A stretch of 64,000 nt of DNA from Mermis nigrescens (lineage: Eukaryota > Nematoda > Enoplea > Mermithida > Mermithidae), in contig JAVLUZ010000142.1 of the NCBI GenBank assembly GCA_036768485.1, positions 893,999 through 957,998 of the forward strand, in the 5' to 3' direction. The position numbers and the translations under genes were made by a program. Of the stretch, positions 1 through 31,418 are shown one piece after another; position 1 is the stretch's first letter; each line of letters opens with the position of its first letter. Below the pieces are notes generated by a model. It saw only the letters and a list, made by a program, of their open reading frames with translations, searched no databases and was not told the DNA's origin.

Positions 1-380
1 AAAAGAAAAATTAACGCATTAGTGTAAACTTTAAAAAATATTAAAAAAAACTCAAACTTTACTTCCATAAAATTTTTAGAAAATGAACTTTTTCAACTTA
101 TTAGGCATTGGCAAGCTTACGGGTTATAAAAGAAAAATTAACGCATTAGTGTAAACTTTAAAAAATATTAAAAAACTCAAACTTTACTTCCATAAAATTT
201 TTAAAAAATAAACTTTTTTAACTTATGAGGCATTGGCAAGCTTACGAGTTATAAAAGAAAAATTAGCGCATTAGTGTAAACTTTAAAAAAAAATTAAAAA
301 ACTCAAACTTTACTTCCATAAAATTTTTAAATAACTAAACTTTTTTAACTTAAACTAGAAGCTTACGCCGTAAACTAGAA
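1..380. repeat. Tandem repeat, about 126 bp x 3, with duplicated donor-like motif
   Basis: Three imperfect units start at about 1, 128 and 253. Each contains the motif AACGCATTAGTGTAAACTTT and ends near AAGCTTACG. The array lies in the intron just 3' of the last visible PANK4-like exon (minus strand). Each unit carries a copy of GTAAGCTT on the minus strand, and that is also the splice donor of the exon. Next to the exon a second donor copy lies 23 nt further into the intron (about 364 against 386). The array probably grew from the donor region itself. Confidence 0.75.
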
Positions 381-386
381 GCTTAC

Positions 387-19471
<19,085 letters not shown>

Positions 19472-19474
19472 CTT

Positions 19475-22240
19475 TAAATTCATACATAAGTGAAATGACG
19501 AAAAGGGAATATAATTATACATAATCTTGGTGGGAAGGGAATCCCCTACCAAAGACTGGCCATTCTTATCCCTCCAAAACCAGAAAATTTTTGGCCCACT
19601 TTAGGCGGAAACTTGCGTTTTTTGGCCATTTTTTGGTGCTTTTTTGCCATTATTGGCCAAAAAACTGGAGACCGTTCATCCCTTCCCCCAAATAATTGGA
19701 ACCCCCTCTCGAACTTCCGGGTCATTACATGTATGAATATAGGCCATGCCTTAAGATTCAGGGGTACACACAGGGAGCAGGGTCTGCTGGGGAGTCTGAC
19801 CATAGATGCACAGCATGGATGATCTAGGAGTCGGTTAGTGAGCTTTTTCTGGGCCAAAATGACTTTAAAAAACTGGTGTAAATGCTACAATAGCGTGAAA
19901 ACTATGTTAGTATATCATTTCTTATCAATTTTAAGCACTTTTAAAGAAAATTTTCGATTTGCATCTGGGGCCTAATCCAGACCCCCACTTAACCCTCAAC
20001 CCAGACCCCCACTTAACCCTCAACCCACGAGCAAGTCTGTTCTAGATACTGAAAAGCAGAAGACCAACCCAGCAAAGCTAATTTTTCTACAATTTCTCGT
20101 TTTTCGTGATTTTTTATATAAAGCCATAGAGCTCTATAAGGAAAGTTTTGAGAAATGAGAAGGAAAAGTCGAAAATAGTGTTTTGTACCCCTAGGGTCAA
20201 GTTATTGGCGCAATTGTGACCTTTAAAATTTTTGGACTACAGATTAGAGGCGCGACCTGTGTACAATATAGTCGAGAGAGCTTGTCACCCTTCGCAAAAA
20301 AATTTTCCATTTTTCAAAAAACTCCTTAGAAAACGCCCTGTTTTTCCATTTTAAGAGATATTAATACTTAAGTTCACAAGTATCTCTTTTTCGTCACTTT
20401 GCACAAACGGCCATTTTTGCATAGATAAATATGTGCATTTTAAATTTTTCAGATTTTTCTTCCAAAACTTTCAATCATTAATAAAAAAGCATCGTCAGAA
20501 AGGTAAAAAATTCGTTTTTGACGTGTTTTTCATACGTGACCAACGAAACCAAGCAGACAAAACGAGCTGAGAGCTAATGTATTGAAAATTGAAGAAAAGT
20601 CACAGAATTATCAATTAGAGCTCGAAAAAACTAGATAAAAATTAAAAACTAAACACGAAAAAGGAAAACCGCTACTCACATTACTTATGAATGAGCAAAT
20701 CGTTTTCGGGTGAGAGTCGATACATATATTCGTACATACGTATAGAGCCCTTGACTTTTGGACTTAAACGAAAACATAGAATTAATATCAAAATTAGGCA
20801 AATATTTTACGATCTATGAAACCATGCAATATCTATTGTTTTAGTATGTTGCTTATATATACGTCTAGCTCATTTGCAATTAAAAATTTGTAGATACCAA
20901 TATCGATCGCAAAACGTTTAGCGTTGCGCAAATTTCGGAAAACTTGATCAAAGGGCAATAAAATACTCTTCGCATACTCTCCATGTGGACCCATGTCCAT
21001 TTTAAGTACTCAATATTAATACATGTGAGTGAAACACCCTGAACAAAGAACACTGCATCTGTGAAGTGTGAACTAGTGTTTTTGAACAAGGTCCCTTTGT
21101 ACATGTACAAAGATGGGCCCCGAAAGTCATTCCACATTTTGTACATGTATGTAAATTTTTGGGTACTATGATATGATAAACATTAGCGACTTTAGTGTGG
21201 TAAAAGAAAGTTTTTTGATTTTCGATAGTGTATTTTAGCTAAATTCTAGGTTTCTGACGCCAAAAATTACTAGAAATTGTCTCAAATCGGCGCGAAGCGC
21301 TAAAAAATCAGACATTTTTCCATTTTGAATTCAAATTCTGCCATTAAAAAGATATATAGGACGGACAATAACAGATTTAATCTTTGAGAATTTCAGACCT
21401 TAGTTTTTGTCTTCCCAAAAATCTTTGTACAGTACAAACGGCGTGGTGAACCTCAATATTTTTTGTCACCGAGTTTGAATAATGGCAATCTGAAGGTCTA
21501 AGCCATAACGAACAGTAAAATAAAAACATCTCTAGTGTATCGTACAACAGATGATAAGAAGCTTATTTTTAAAGACACGCGCGACCAAAATTTCTTAAAA
21601 ACAAAGGGAATTGAAGGTTGAAAAGAAAAAAGTTCTACGACCAAATTAAAGCAGCCTTTTATCCTAAATTAAGTCAATAATATAGTTCGGCGCGAACTGC
21701 AGAAATTTTTAAAATTTTTGGGCTAAGCTTGCACTAAAAATAGACTCAAAAAGCCGAAATGATTTAAAACCTATGATTACTCATTAAATCTATTAATAGG
21801 CCCATTGCAGTCATGAATTTAATTAAACATTAAAATGAAGAAGCTAGTTTGGTTTTCCGAAAAATAAAAACAGCGCTTAATTTCTCACAAAGATCTTATT
21901 TTCAATGGGAAACCTGCAGAAAGAGGACAGATGTAGCAAAGAAGCAAAATAGCAAAGCTGCAAAATATACTGTACGTTGTATAATGATTGAATATTGATT
22001 GTTCAAATCGCACGCTAGGGCTTATTAGGTTTTTGAAAATAATTAAGATGTTCAGTGCAAAGCGCCGAAGGTTTTGGTGATTTGTCGCTAGAAAACCAAA
22101 AGGAAGGGAGTATAGGAAAAAATCATTTCTAAATCTCCTTCCTGAGTACACATGCTACCTATATCACAGGTTAGGCCTTGCTACTTTACCTTTAATTAAG
22201 ATAATAATACAGTTCGCCGTGAAGTGCCAAAACTTTTAGG
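19475..22240. other. Repeat-rich region without a supported gene
   Basis: No conserved exon seen on either strand; the missing 5' exon of the PANK4-like gene is expected upstream of 19,471 but was not recognised. A 24-bp direct repeat (CAGACCCCCACTTAACCCTC) occurs twice at about 19,978-20,026. Part of a family T copy lies at 21,080-21,440. Confidence 0.5.
21080..21440. repeat. Repeat family T copy, degraded
   Basis: Has GTCCCTTTGTACATGTACAA at the left, TTTTAGCTAAATTCTAGGTT in the middle, CGGCGCGAAGCGCT hairpin near 21,290 and TTTTTGTCTTCCCAAAAATC at the right. Confidence 0.6.
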
Positions 22241-22689
22241 ATTTATCTGTGAGACTTGGAAACACTACGGTCGTCAGATCCTTATTAATGCTACCACTGC
22301 ACTCATTAAAGTCCGAATCAATAGGCAAGTATGTAGCTGGCCTGCTTAATTTAGGGGAACTACACAATTTCGAAGTGAGATATCTCATCAAATACCTAAG
22401 TGTCGAACAGATAAAAATGATGGTGTTTTTGAGCTTTTCTCAGCGAGCTACAATTATTGAATAAATGATTTGAAAAAATTAAAGAAATTTATTTTGATTC
22501 CCAATGTCTTAAAAAGTATATCGCATAAAATGACCACACAAATGATTTCTCAACATTATATCCTAGCTCGACCCAGCTGATCGCAGAGGAAAGCAATGGG
22601 GAATAAACAGGTAGGCTGCATGCAAGCATAAAAAAGGTGGACGTATTAACCATGGTTATTCAAACTTGGACTGTCTAGCTGGAGACAAA

Positions 22690-23496
22690 AGTTGGCACTT
22701 ATGCACTTTAGGAGGACAAAAATTTCGAAAAATTTTTTTCCAAACATCAGTTTCTGGGGTAATTTTGCACGCTGATTACGAATTCAGCTTTCATTTTTGA
22801 TTTCAGACAAAATTTGGGTTAAAAATGAGGTTTTTTATCATTCTTGTTAAAAATTTAAAAAAAATTTTTTCTCTATATTTTTGCACATTCTAGGGTAATT
22901 TTGCATGCTGATGACGAATTTAGCATTCATTTTATACGGAATTCGCAATATTGGTAAGTGTCGAATTTTCAAAACAGGACATTTTCTAACTGACTTTGGG
23001 ATGGAGAGTTCACATTCTAAAGAATTAGGTAGGTAGCCGTCGGCATTATTGACCGAGTTACTGGCTGTTGGGAAAAAAGGTTTTTTTAGGCGAAAAAAGG
23101 GGAAAAATAGCGTTTGGGGTATTTTTCAGATTTCGGTGTATGGCGACAGCAATTGCTTGCGGATTTAGATTGGTGCCAGACATGGGCTAAGCCTAAGGCA
23201 TAAATGGAGCAAAAATTGCTCCGCTCGTTCCGCAATTTTCGCTCCATTTATTCCAGGCTTAGCCAGTGCCCTCGACGCTTCGGAGACTACTTTAAAACAT
23301 TCCCAAAGGCTTGAAATTTTTCACAAAAAATGACAAAAAAGCTGATTTTCACCCAAATTTTGTCTGAAATCAAAAATGAATGCTAGATTCGTTATCAGGA
23401 TAGAAAATTATCCCAGAAAATGGTAATTTTGGAAGAAGAAAATTTTCAAAATTTTTGTCCTCCTTAACTGCATATGTATATAAGTGCCCAAAAGTT
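22690..23496. repeat. Foldback element 1 with a central hairpin
   Basis: The left arm (GCACTTTAGGAGGACAAAAA onward, to about 22,850) is inverted at 23,335-23,480 (TTTTTGTCCTCCTTAACTGC). At the centre a second hairpin, 23170-23273, starts TTGGTGCCAG and pairs CTAAGCCT with AGGCTTAG and AATGGAGC with GCTCCATT. No coding potential. Confidence 0.7.
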
Positions 23497-23914
23497 AAGC
23501 AAAAACACAAATTTAGGTGCGAAACGCCCGAAAATTAGGGCCTATTAGCCCAAGAGCTGCTAAAATCTATTCTGGCGACCTTCAAGAAAGGTCTTGCCTT
23601 GCTACTTTGCTACCACTGCACTCATTCAAGAAAAGTCTTGCTACTTGCTATTATCTTGTCTACCTTTAGAGACCGTTGCAAAAAATATTCGCACTTTCAA
23701 AATCCTGGGAAACTAGTGCCCCCAATTCTCTCACAGCCATGTGCCTGGAAATTAAATGCTAGTACCTATAAAGATGCTAATTTGTTTCAATCCAAGCAAT
23801 ATAAAAAAGAGTTGTATCCACAAACAAGCATCTTATTCTAAGGGTAAATCATTTAGAAAACAGAAATCGGAGTAAAGTATGGGCAGTAATTGTTTGAAGT
23901 TAACTGCGGGAAAC

Positions 23915-24240
23915 ATAGCACACAATGTAAACTTATATGCAGTAAAAAACCAGCGGCCTAGACTTAAGGTAATATAGCACACAATGTAAAATTATATGCA
24001 GTCAAAAACCAGCGACCTAGACTGCAGGTAATATAGCACACAATGTAAAATTATATGCAGTCAAAAACCAGCGGCCTAGACTGCAGGCAATATAGCACAC
24101 AACGTAAAATTATATGCAGTCAAAAACCAGCGGCCTAGACTGCAGGCAATATAGCACAAAACGTAAAATTATAAGCAGTTAAAAACCAGCGGCCTACACT
24201 GCAGGCAATATCGCACACAACGTAAAATTATATGCAGTCA
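23915..24240. repeat. 59-bp satellite, about 5.5 units
   Basis: Units beginning ATAGCACACAATGTAAAATT start at 23915, 23974, 24033, 24092, 24151 and 24210, exactly 59 bp apart. The unit also contains CCAGCGGCCTAGACTGCAG. The same unit occurs on the opposite strand at 34664-34802. Confidence 0.95.
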
Positions 24241-24353
24241 AGTTGAATGCTTATTGAAATGGAAAGCTGGCGCTTCGCTCGCATTTCAGCCCGTAGTAGA
24301 TGGTTTTATAAAGCACATTTATTTGAGATGATCATGGCCGATTTGCTCCCTTG

Positions 24354-24493
24354 CTAGGGAGTGTATTTTTGCGCTGCATGGGTAGCAGCTTCAATAGCTG
24401 TCCGGTCACCCATTAGCACATTTTGATGGGCCAGCATAAGCTCTGGCCCTGCATGATAGAAATCGAGTAGCTGTTGCTGTTCTTGTCCCCATT
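24354..24493 (-). CDS. Candidate terminal exon, unknown product
   Basis: On the minus strand, acceptor TTCCCTAG is followed by an open 46-codon stretch ending in TAG. It reads (E)WGQEQQQLLDFYHAGPEL then HQNVLMGDRTAIEAATHAAQ. The mixed, GC-richer codon use looks protein-coding and unlike the surrounding repeats. No family recognised. A possible upstream exon lies in 24,560-24,680 (YGPTRPSNRVIRR). No gene model can be completed, and chance opening is possible. Confidence 0.3.
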
Positions 24494-24689
24494 CTAGGGA
24501 ATTGTTTTACTGTAGTAGAAATTAAATGCTTCGAGAATATGGGCCGGGGCCCTAACTGATCAATAGAAATGATGCTTAATATTTGGATTAGCAGCACTCC
24601 ACACAAATCATTGTATGAAACCAAGCGACGAATCACTCGGTTGGAAGGTCTGGTCGGGCCATAGTCCAGGTACATTTGTGAAAGATAAG

Positions 24690-25361
24690 ATTGCTTATTC
24701 AGCTACGCAGATTAAGAGTCGATTTCATCTTTAGATTGCCATAGTATGGTCGCACGTTTGTCAAATTGATGATCTGCTTACTCGTTGAATTCGCTATATG
24801 TGTGTCAAATAACAGGTGGTTAAACCTTCGTACTTGGTTATTGTACAAAATTGTTATCTTGTATATTCACAGTCACATGCTCATCTTATGTAATGATTTC
24901 GAGTTATAAATTTGTTGTAAATGTGTATCTGGACCCGTTATTTTTCAAATTGTTAGCAATTGGCAAAACGTTAAAGTCTTTCTTTTAGAATGCTTTGGTG
25001 AATGGAATATAAGATGCTTCTATACGTCGTGCTTTGCTCTCATGAACTAATAATTGTCTAATTACCCTCTTCAAGCTTTCATCGAATAACAGACGTTATT
25101 GTTTCAGATTTTTGTTTGTTGGAGAAATGCCCCGTCCTGAAAAAAACCCCTACTAGTACGGATTGACTGGTCTCGTGCATTTAGACTGAGCCATCAATCT
25201 ATGCTAGTTTGGGATTTTTATCAGGGGAAAAGCCGACAGGATTAGTGCATTTTCTGTTGATTTTTCTGTTAGTATACTTGAGTGATCGAATATCTTTCAA
25301 TTCGCAGAATCGTCTTCGTTTTTTACATAATACTGATGTGTGTTTGCCGTCCGTTTATGTA
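24690..25361. other. No feature seen
   Basis: About 670 bp of unique-looking AT-rich sequence left of the mariner relic. Confidence 0.5.
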
Positions 25362-26317
25362 CAGGGTGTCCCAGCTAACTATTCGCGATTTCGTTTATCC
25401 TAGTTTTTTTAATTCTGAATGAATTTTGTTTAAACTTCAGCAAAATATAGCAACAACATTGGAATTTATTGTGACAAAATTTCATATTCATTACTGAAGT
25501 TTTAGACCTCAACATGAGCACCACCATTTTCAACAATTTTGTACAATCTTTCACGATATTCTAACAAAGTTTTCATTCTCATTTCATACGTGATTTCATC
25601 AAATGCCGCAGTAATTTGATTTTTCAATTCGTCCATAGTCGCAGGTCGCGCGGTGTAAACTTTGGATTTTATAAATCCCGAGAGGAAAAAATGTCAGGGG
25701 GTCAAATCAGGCGATTGTGGTGGCCATGGCATCGTAGGTGATCCGCGACCCATCCATCGATTAGGAAAGCTATCATTAAACCAATTGTGAACATTTCTGC
25801 TCCAATGTGGCGGAGCTCCGTCTTGCATAAGAGTGATATCATTCTGAATTTAGCGGCTTTCAATTCAGGATAAAATTGGGTCGGTAGCATTTCTAAGTAG
25901 CCTTCACTGTTGACAGTTTCATCAAAGAAATAAGGGTCACCCACGATGCCATGACCATCACAATTGCCTGATTTGACCTCCTGCGATTTTTTCCTCTGGG
26001 GATTTATCAAATCCAAAGTTTACACCACACGACCGGAACTATCGACGAATTGAAAAATCGAATTATTGCAGCATTTGATGAAATCATGTATGAAATGAGA
26101 ATGAAAACTTTGTTGGAATATAGTGAAAGATTGTTCGAAATTCTCGAAAATGGTGGTGCTCATGTTGAGGTCTAAAAGTTCAGTAATGAATATAAAATTT
26201 TGTCACAATAAATTCTAATGTTGTTGCTATATTTTGCTGAAGTTCAAAGAAAATCGATTCAGAATAAAAAAAACTAGGATAAATCGAAATCGCGAATACT
26301 TAGCTGGGACACCCTGT
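25362..26317. mobile_element. Back-to-back mariner-like relic (956 bp)
   Basis: Ends CAGGGTGTCCCAGCTAA and TTAGCTGGGACACCCTG, flanked by TA (25360-25361, 26318-26319). Both arms, about 380 bp each, derive from the 3' end of one transposase gene, pointing at each other's ends. Left arm on the minus strand and right arm on the plus strand both encode the DD-E transposase tail (FIKSKVYT, DELKN, AFDEI.YEMRMKTLLEY, ENGGAHVEV, then stop). The middle (about 25,745-25,937) holds one copy of the preceding segment on the minus strand (DPYFFDETVNSEGYLEML). No intact transposase. Confidence 0.88.
25702..25960 (-). pseudogene. Mariner-family transposase fragment
   Basis: Minus-strand reading GDPYFFDETVNSEGYLEMLP then TQFYPELK and WVADH resembles the catalytic core of Tc1/mariner transposases found in many invertebrates. 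Frame breaks occur around 25,800-25,850. It has no N-terminal DNA-binding part, so it is inactive. Confidence 0.7.
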
Positions 26318-26439
26318 ACAATGTACCTATCTACTAATTCAGTTAAAAAACAATATCGTTTACAATAAGTTAGTAGATTTTTACTAACATAACAAGGACG
26401 CTCCTCGTTGAAGCTGCCTGAAAGTATAATCTTATTACT

Positions 26440-26950
26440 CACTACAGTCGGCTTTAAAATTCAAAAAAAGGTAAAGGGTTTATTAATCGAACTTTATTAT
26501 TCAGACGTTCAAATCTTCATTAAACGATCGACATGATAAATGTGGTATATGAAAAGTATAAAAAAACTTTTTTTGCTTACTAAACACTGTTTATAACAAA
26601 AAACGTGGTTTAGGTCGTTAAGGAAATCCATAATTGCGATTTATAACTAATGGAATTAGAAAAATAGTGATATGTGATGATAAAATGTCATTAAAAAAAT
26701 TGTTTTTTGTACGAAGGAGAGAGATATCTGGCGATAAATTTTTATTTTTAGACGATTTTAACACAATTTATGGCGCTTTTTGAGTAAGCGGTACATAAAA
26801 TTACGAATTGTAAAGTTATAATATTATTACTGCTTTTGTCCTTGAAAAATGATGCAGAAAATCATAAAAGGGCATAGGGAGGAGCATGAGAAGGGGGTGT
26901 TACTCCTCCCTCAGATTTTGAAAAAACGAGTACTATCAGGCGAATTTGAT
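26440..26950. other. No feature seen
   Basis: About 500 bp of AT-rich sequence between the mariner relic and the LINE fragment. Confidence 0.5.
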
Positions 26951-26952
26951 GA

Positions 26953-28175
26953 AACATAATAATAATAATAATGATAATACTTTATTCGGAAAAAAACACA
27001 AGGGTAAAACAGAAGTCGCGAGGAAAATAAAATAAAAATGCGAAATGTCCTGGACACACAGGCAAATAGATTGCGCTCACGTGTGCCCCATCAAAAAATT
27101 CCCGAGATCAACCTTTTTCAAATTTCTCTTCAATGTCTCAACATTTGGAGAACTTCGAATTTATTGGGGAAGATCGTTCCCAATTCTAGCTGATCTAGTA
27201 GCAAAACAATACTTTTTACAATCAAGTCGAAATCTTTCTAAATAGATCTGATTTGCAAATGCATTTCTAGTACGCGAATGACCATAAAACTTATAAAAAT
27301 CTTCAGAAGGCAAGAGATTATTGTGAATAATATTATACGTAACAATTAAATCAAAATAAATTCTACGGAGTTCAAGCCTCTCTAAATTTAAGGCTTTTAA
27401 CCTTTCATCATAAGAAAGTCCCATATATCCAATTAACCTTTTAGTAAATTTTCGATGTACCCGTTCAACCCTGATGATATCAGAAAGCAAATAGGGGCTC
27501 CATACAGTTGGAGCATACTCTACTAAAGGCCGAATATAATTCTTAAAAGCAAGAACCAACATTTTAGGATCACGTGATTCAAAACATTTGAAAATCAAAG
27601 CACTCATTTTCAAAGCCTTTGCTGATATATTAGTACAATGACAACTAGATGATAGTTTGTTGTTAAGGAAACACCTAAATCTCGAATTGAGGAACCTATG
27701 TCAGATAACAAAGAATGGTTTATGTGATATGTAACTTTAGGATTAGCGTACCCTAGATATAACACAGAACATTTAGGGAGAGATATGCTTAACTGATTTT
27801 CTTCAGACCAGGAAACCAGCTTATCTAAATCTTTTTGCAACAAAGTATAATTTTGAGAAAAATTAAAGAGCTTGAAATCATCAGCAAAGAAAAAGACTTC
27901 ACTATGCTCAACAGCTTGAACAAAATCGTTTACAAACAACAGAAACAAAGAGGGTCCTAAAACGCTACCTTGAGGTACGCCACTAATAACTGATTTCTAT
28001 CAGAAAGAGCGTCGAAAATTTTGACCTTTTGTGTACGATTTGTCGAGAAAGAAGTTAACCATTTTAATAGCATTCCATTTATCTCATGTTTCAACTTCTC
28101 TATCAATTTAGAATAAACGACAGAGTCGAAGGCTTTACTAAAATCGACATAACAAGTTGCTGCTGGAAAAATTTG
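26953..28175 (-). pseudogene. 5'-truncated LINE fragment (reverse transcriptase)
   Basis: On the minus strand: VDFSKAFDS, SGVPQGSVLGPSLFLLFVND, FFADDF (catalytic FADD), then the C-terminal region with YIRPLVEYAPTVWSPYLL and LSYDERLKALNLERLELRRI. At least two frame breaks (near 27,610 and 27,950) make it dead. The copy begins about 28,175 inside RT, a normal 5' truncation. It ends in an AATAAA-like signal and an (ATT)n tail at 26957-26975. Related to, but clearly diverged from, the intact element at 35-39 kb, which has a (TTG)n tail. Confidence 0.88.
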
Positions 28176-29278
28176 GATTTTCTACTTAAACAGTACAGTT
28201 CACTTAACCAAAATTTAAGTCAATCTGGTCAGTTTACTGTAAAAGCATTAATACTTTCGATAGTCTAACACTTTTTTGAATTGTTTTTCTCGTAACAGTG
28301 AATTATCCATTTAACGCTTTTTTTGAATTGACTTCTAACCTCACCTATGCAGAAATTGTTCAGTTGCTAAGAATCCCTGGACAGTACCTGTCGGTCTGAC
28401 CCTTCAGCGGAGGGCAAAACTCCATCCCTCACCCCTCTCACGTGCATATGCATATAACAGTGTTACATTTTTAAAATCGTTAAACGAGGTAATTATGCGA
28501 TTTTTTCTTTTCCACGGCTTCCAATGCGTCCTCAATGATCATTTGATAAAATGCTGCCCATTACGATTCAAATGTAGGCCATCATCGGCAAATAGCTCTG
28601 CATTAGGTGTCTGGTCGTTGCAGAATACGTTATGCACGTCCAGAAAGAGGACATTTCCCGGCAGCTTCTTGGCTTCTTTTTCGCGGCGCATGATTTTCGT
28701 AAAGAGGATAATCTTCTGCCTATAATGTGTTGTATGACCAATGGAGTAACTTGTGTGCCTTATTCACGATTAAGAAAGTAGATGTCATCCAATACTTGTC
28801 CAAGAACGCTTTGTATATACTATATTAGTGTTTATACTACATTATGTAGACATGAAGATTAGGCACATATATATCATTTCCACATTTATAAGCGTGAAAT
28901 TGTGGTGTTTTAACAGAAAAGCTCTAAATTTTCAGCGCTATGAGTTGTCATGTAAGAACTGTGTTCTCATTTCATCTTAAGTGTGTGGAAGAAAATTGAG
29001 AAGAAAATCAATTTATTTGGAAAATTATTACATTTTGGTATGCATTTACTGCTATTTAATCTACATATAAACATCCAGTTGTTTATTTTTACCGTCCAAT
29101 ATCACTGACATCGAGTCGAGGCAATATTGGGCAAATTATTATGGCTTTATTGTACAATTCGGCGATTAGCTTGGCTTGTCTTGTGATTGATCGCACAATC
29201 TGAAAGGATTGAACAAATGCGGATCTTTTTTCATAATGATTGCGATGTAAGTGCGGATATACTGATTTTCATAATGAA

Positions 29279-29535
29279 CCATAGGTGGGCAGCACCAAAA
29301 TTCTAAGAGGGGGTGTGCAAGATTTATCAAAGGTCAAAAAATTGCCTTAAAATGGAGGTATGACGAAAAAAACCATTTTTCAACGTTTCTAATTGAGCAA
29401 TATCCATTGGCATCAAAAAATTGCTAAAAAGACAAAAAAATTCAAAATTGAATTCTAGGGGGTATTTTGGTGTTCTGGGGGTATTCAAACTTCTGGGGGT
29501 TGCATGCCCAGCCAAACCCCCTCACACCCACGTGT
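29279..29535. repeat. Repeat family A copy
   Basis: CATAGGTGGGCAGCACC at the left, CACACCCACGTG at the right, with the core GAGCAATATCCATTGGCATC. Lies in an intron region of the SGNH pseudogene. Confidence 0.75.
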
Positions 29536-30339
29536 TGTAGTAATTATTCAATTAATATCGCATTTTTAGTGGATCTTAATTGCATTATATCACTTTTAAC
29601 ATTAAAAAATACAAAAAAACTCATCAATTTCGGGCGCTTTTTTTGAGACTTCTGACCTCAAAAATGATGCAAAAAAAGGTTCCATCAACTCAAAATCGCC
29701 GGACAGTACCTTTCTGACTGACCCTTCAACAGTGGGTAATACCCCTCTCACCCCCATCCCTATGGACATGTATGGTGTATAGACAGTTTACGTATTTTTG
29801 CAGTATCCCTGAATTTTAGAATCTGAACCGAGTACATACATCTATGGGCCGCTCCTTAAGATCTTTGTCAAAGTCAAATAAATCGTTCGTGCCAACGTGG
29901 ATTGTGATGCCATGACGGGCACATTAGCTATCATGGTAGCCGTAAAACAAACGAAGTGGCTTTGCGCACCGGGTATGCAGATTGTACCCTGACTTTCTAT
30001 GTCTATTCCACGGAGCATAGAATCTCCTATAATCAGGAAATTGGGAAATTTTTCATCCCGGATTCGCTGCAAAATCAGGCCGGCTGTGTTAAGACCGTTG
30101 CCATCTCATCCTGAAATTTTCGATTATCTACTGATTTATGCTACTTACTAATGTGTAAGATGCATTCTGTCAGACAATGTGTAGTTTAATGTCATCTGAA
30201 CATGCACGTTAGCTCCGTATGATCGTTATTTTGCATAAGTTTGTTTCGAACGCCGTCAGGAAATGTCAGCTTTCGAAGCCTATTGTGAGTAAATAATTTT
30301 TTTTCGAAAATTTCGAGTTCTATGAATTCCGCTCCTTTT

Positions 30340-30680
30340 CTGGAAAAATTTTCACTCGCCCAAAAAACTTTTAAAACACCTCCCTAGAATTCGCGATTTC
30401 TCAAAATTTTCCAAAAATTTCCTGAAAATTCGTGAAAAATTGTTTTTTAAGCATTTTTAGCCATCTATTTGCTCAAAAGTGTCCGGCGCTTTGCATCATT
30501 AACTCATGTTTTGACTATGTTTTGTTTATTTGTTAGACTTTTTTATTTTTTCAAAATATTTCCGTTTTTATACTCTAGAACGCCAAAAAACGATGATTTT
30601 GATGCATATCCACCATTTTCTGGCCCCAAAAGGGCACTTTTTAATTTCACCTCCGCCTGAATTCTTGTGGTGTGCATGTC
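30340..30680. repeat. Repeat family G copy
   Basis: CTCCCTAGAATTCGCG, TTTTTAGCCATCTATTTGC, CCGGCGCTTTGCATC and CTCCGCCTGAATTC match 16035-16435. Confidence 0.65.
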
Positions 30681-30689
30681 TAAGCGTAA

Positions 30690-31230
30690 TAAATAGAGCA
30701 TGTACGGAAATGTAAGAAAATTCATTTTACAGTGTGTACCCCGAACATATCCCAAAAACTAGATTCATCAATTTTCAGACGGTCCTTCACCTAAAAACAT
30801 CCTGCGTATGTATATTATTTTAGGGAGAAAGCCAAAATTTTAAAAATATATCTAATGCGTTTAAAAGCGATTTTACATGATGAAACGACATTTTTTGATG
30901 CGTTTCTTGCTTTTCAATCAGCTTTGCAGTTTGCCATAACAATACACAAATTATGTGATTCGACAAAGTTTGGCATTTGTTCTTTTTCAAACTGAATTTT
31001 TGTAGCCCTTTTGGGGACAGACAGTGCGATAAAAAATTTTGACATTTTTATCATTTGATGCACGATTTCCCACCTAAGAAATGCAGAAAATTCATCTGGT
31101 CAATAACTGTTATTGGAAAGTTAGAATGCGTATTAAGTACTGATTTTGATTGAATTAATTACACAAAGAGTCGATAACATAAGTATTTTTACGTTGGAGA
31201 ACATTAAAAATCATTACACACATTTAAGTA
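30690..31230. other. No feature seen
   Basis: About 540 bp of AT-rich sequence without recognised repeats or exons. Confidence 0.45.
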
Positions 31231-31418
31231 AAAATGCTAAGAAAATTTTTTGGAGAGAATTCGCCCTTAACCCCCACAGATGTAACGGATCATCATAATA
31301 GTATGTATGCAATGCGCACAAAGACAGATATGCACGTTGTTATAACATTTAAATTTTTTCGTCAACTTTTCGTATATATATATGCTAAATATGCTGACAG
31401 AATGCCATATCTGTCACC

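Noticed and set aside
22249..22464. A 71-residue open frame (MRLGNTTVV...)
   Set aside because: Parts of it (CTACCACTGCACTCATT) recur near 23,610 in non-coding context. No family or splice context.
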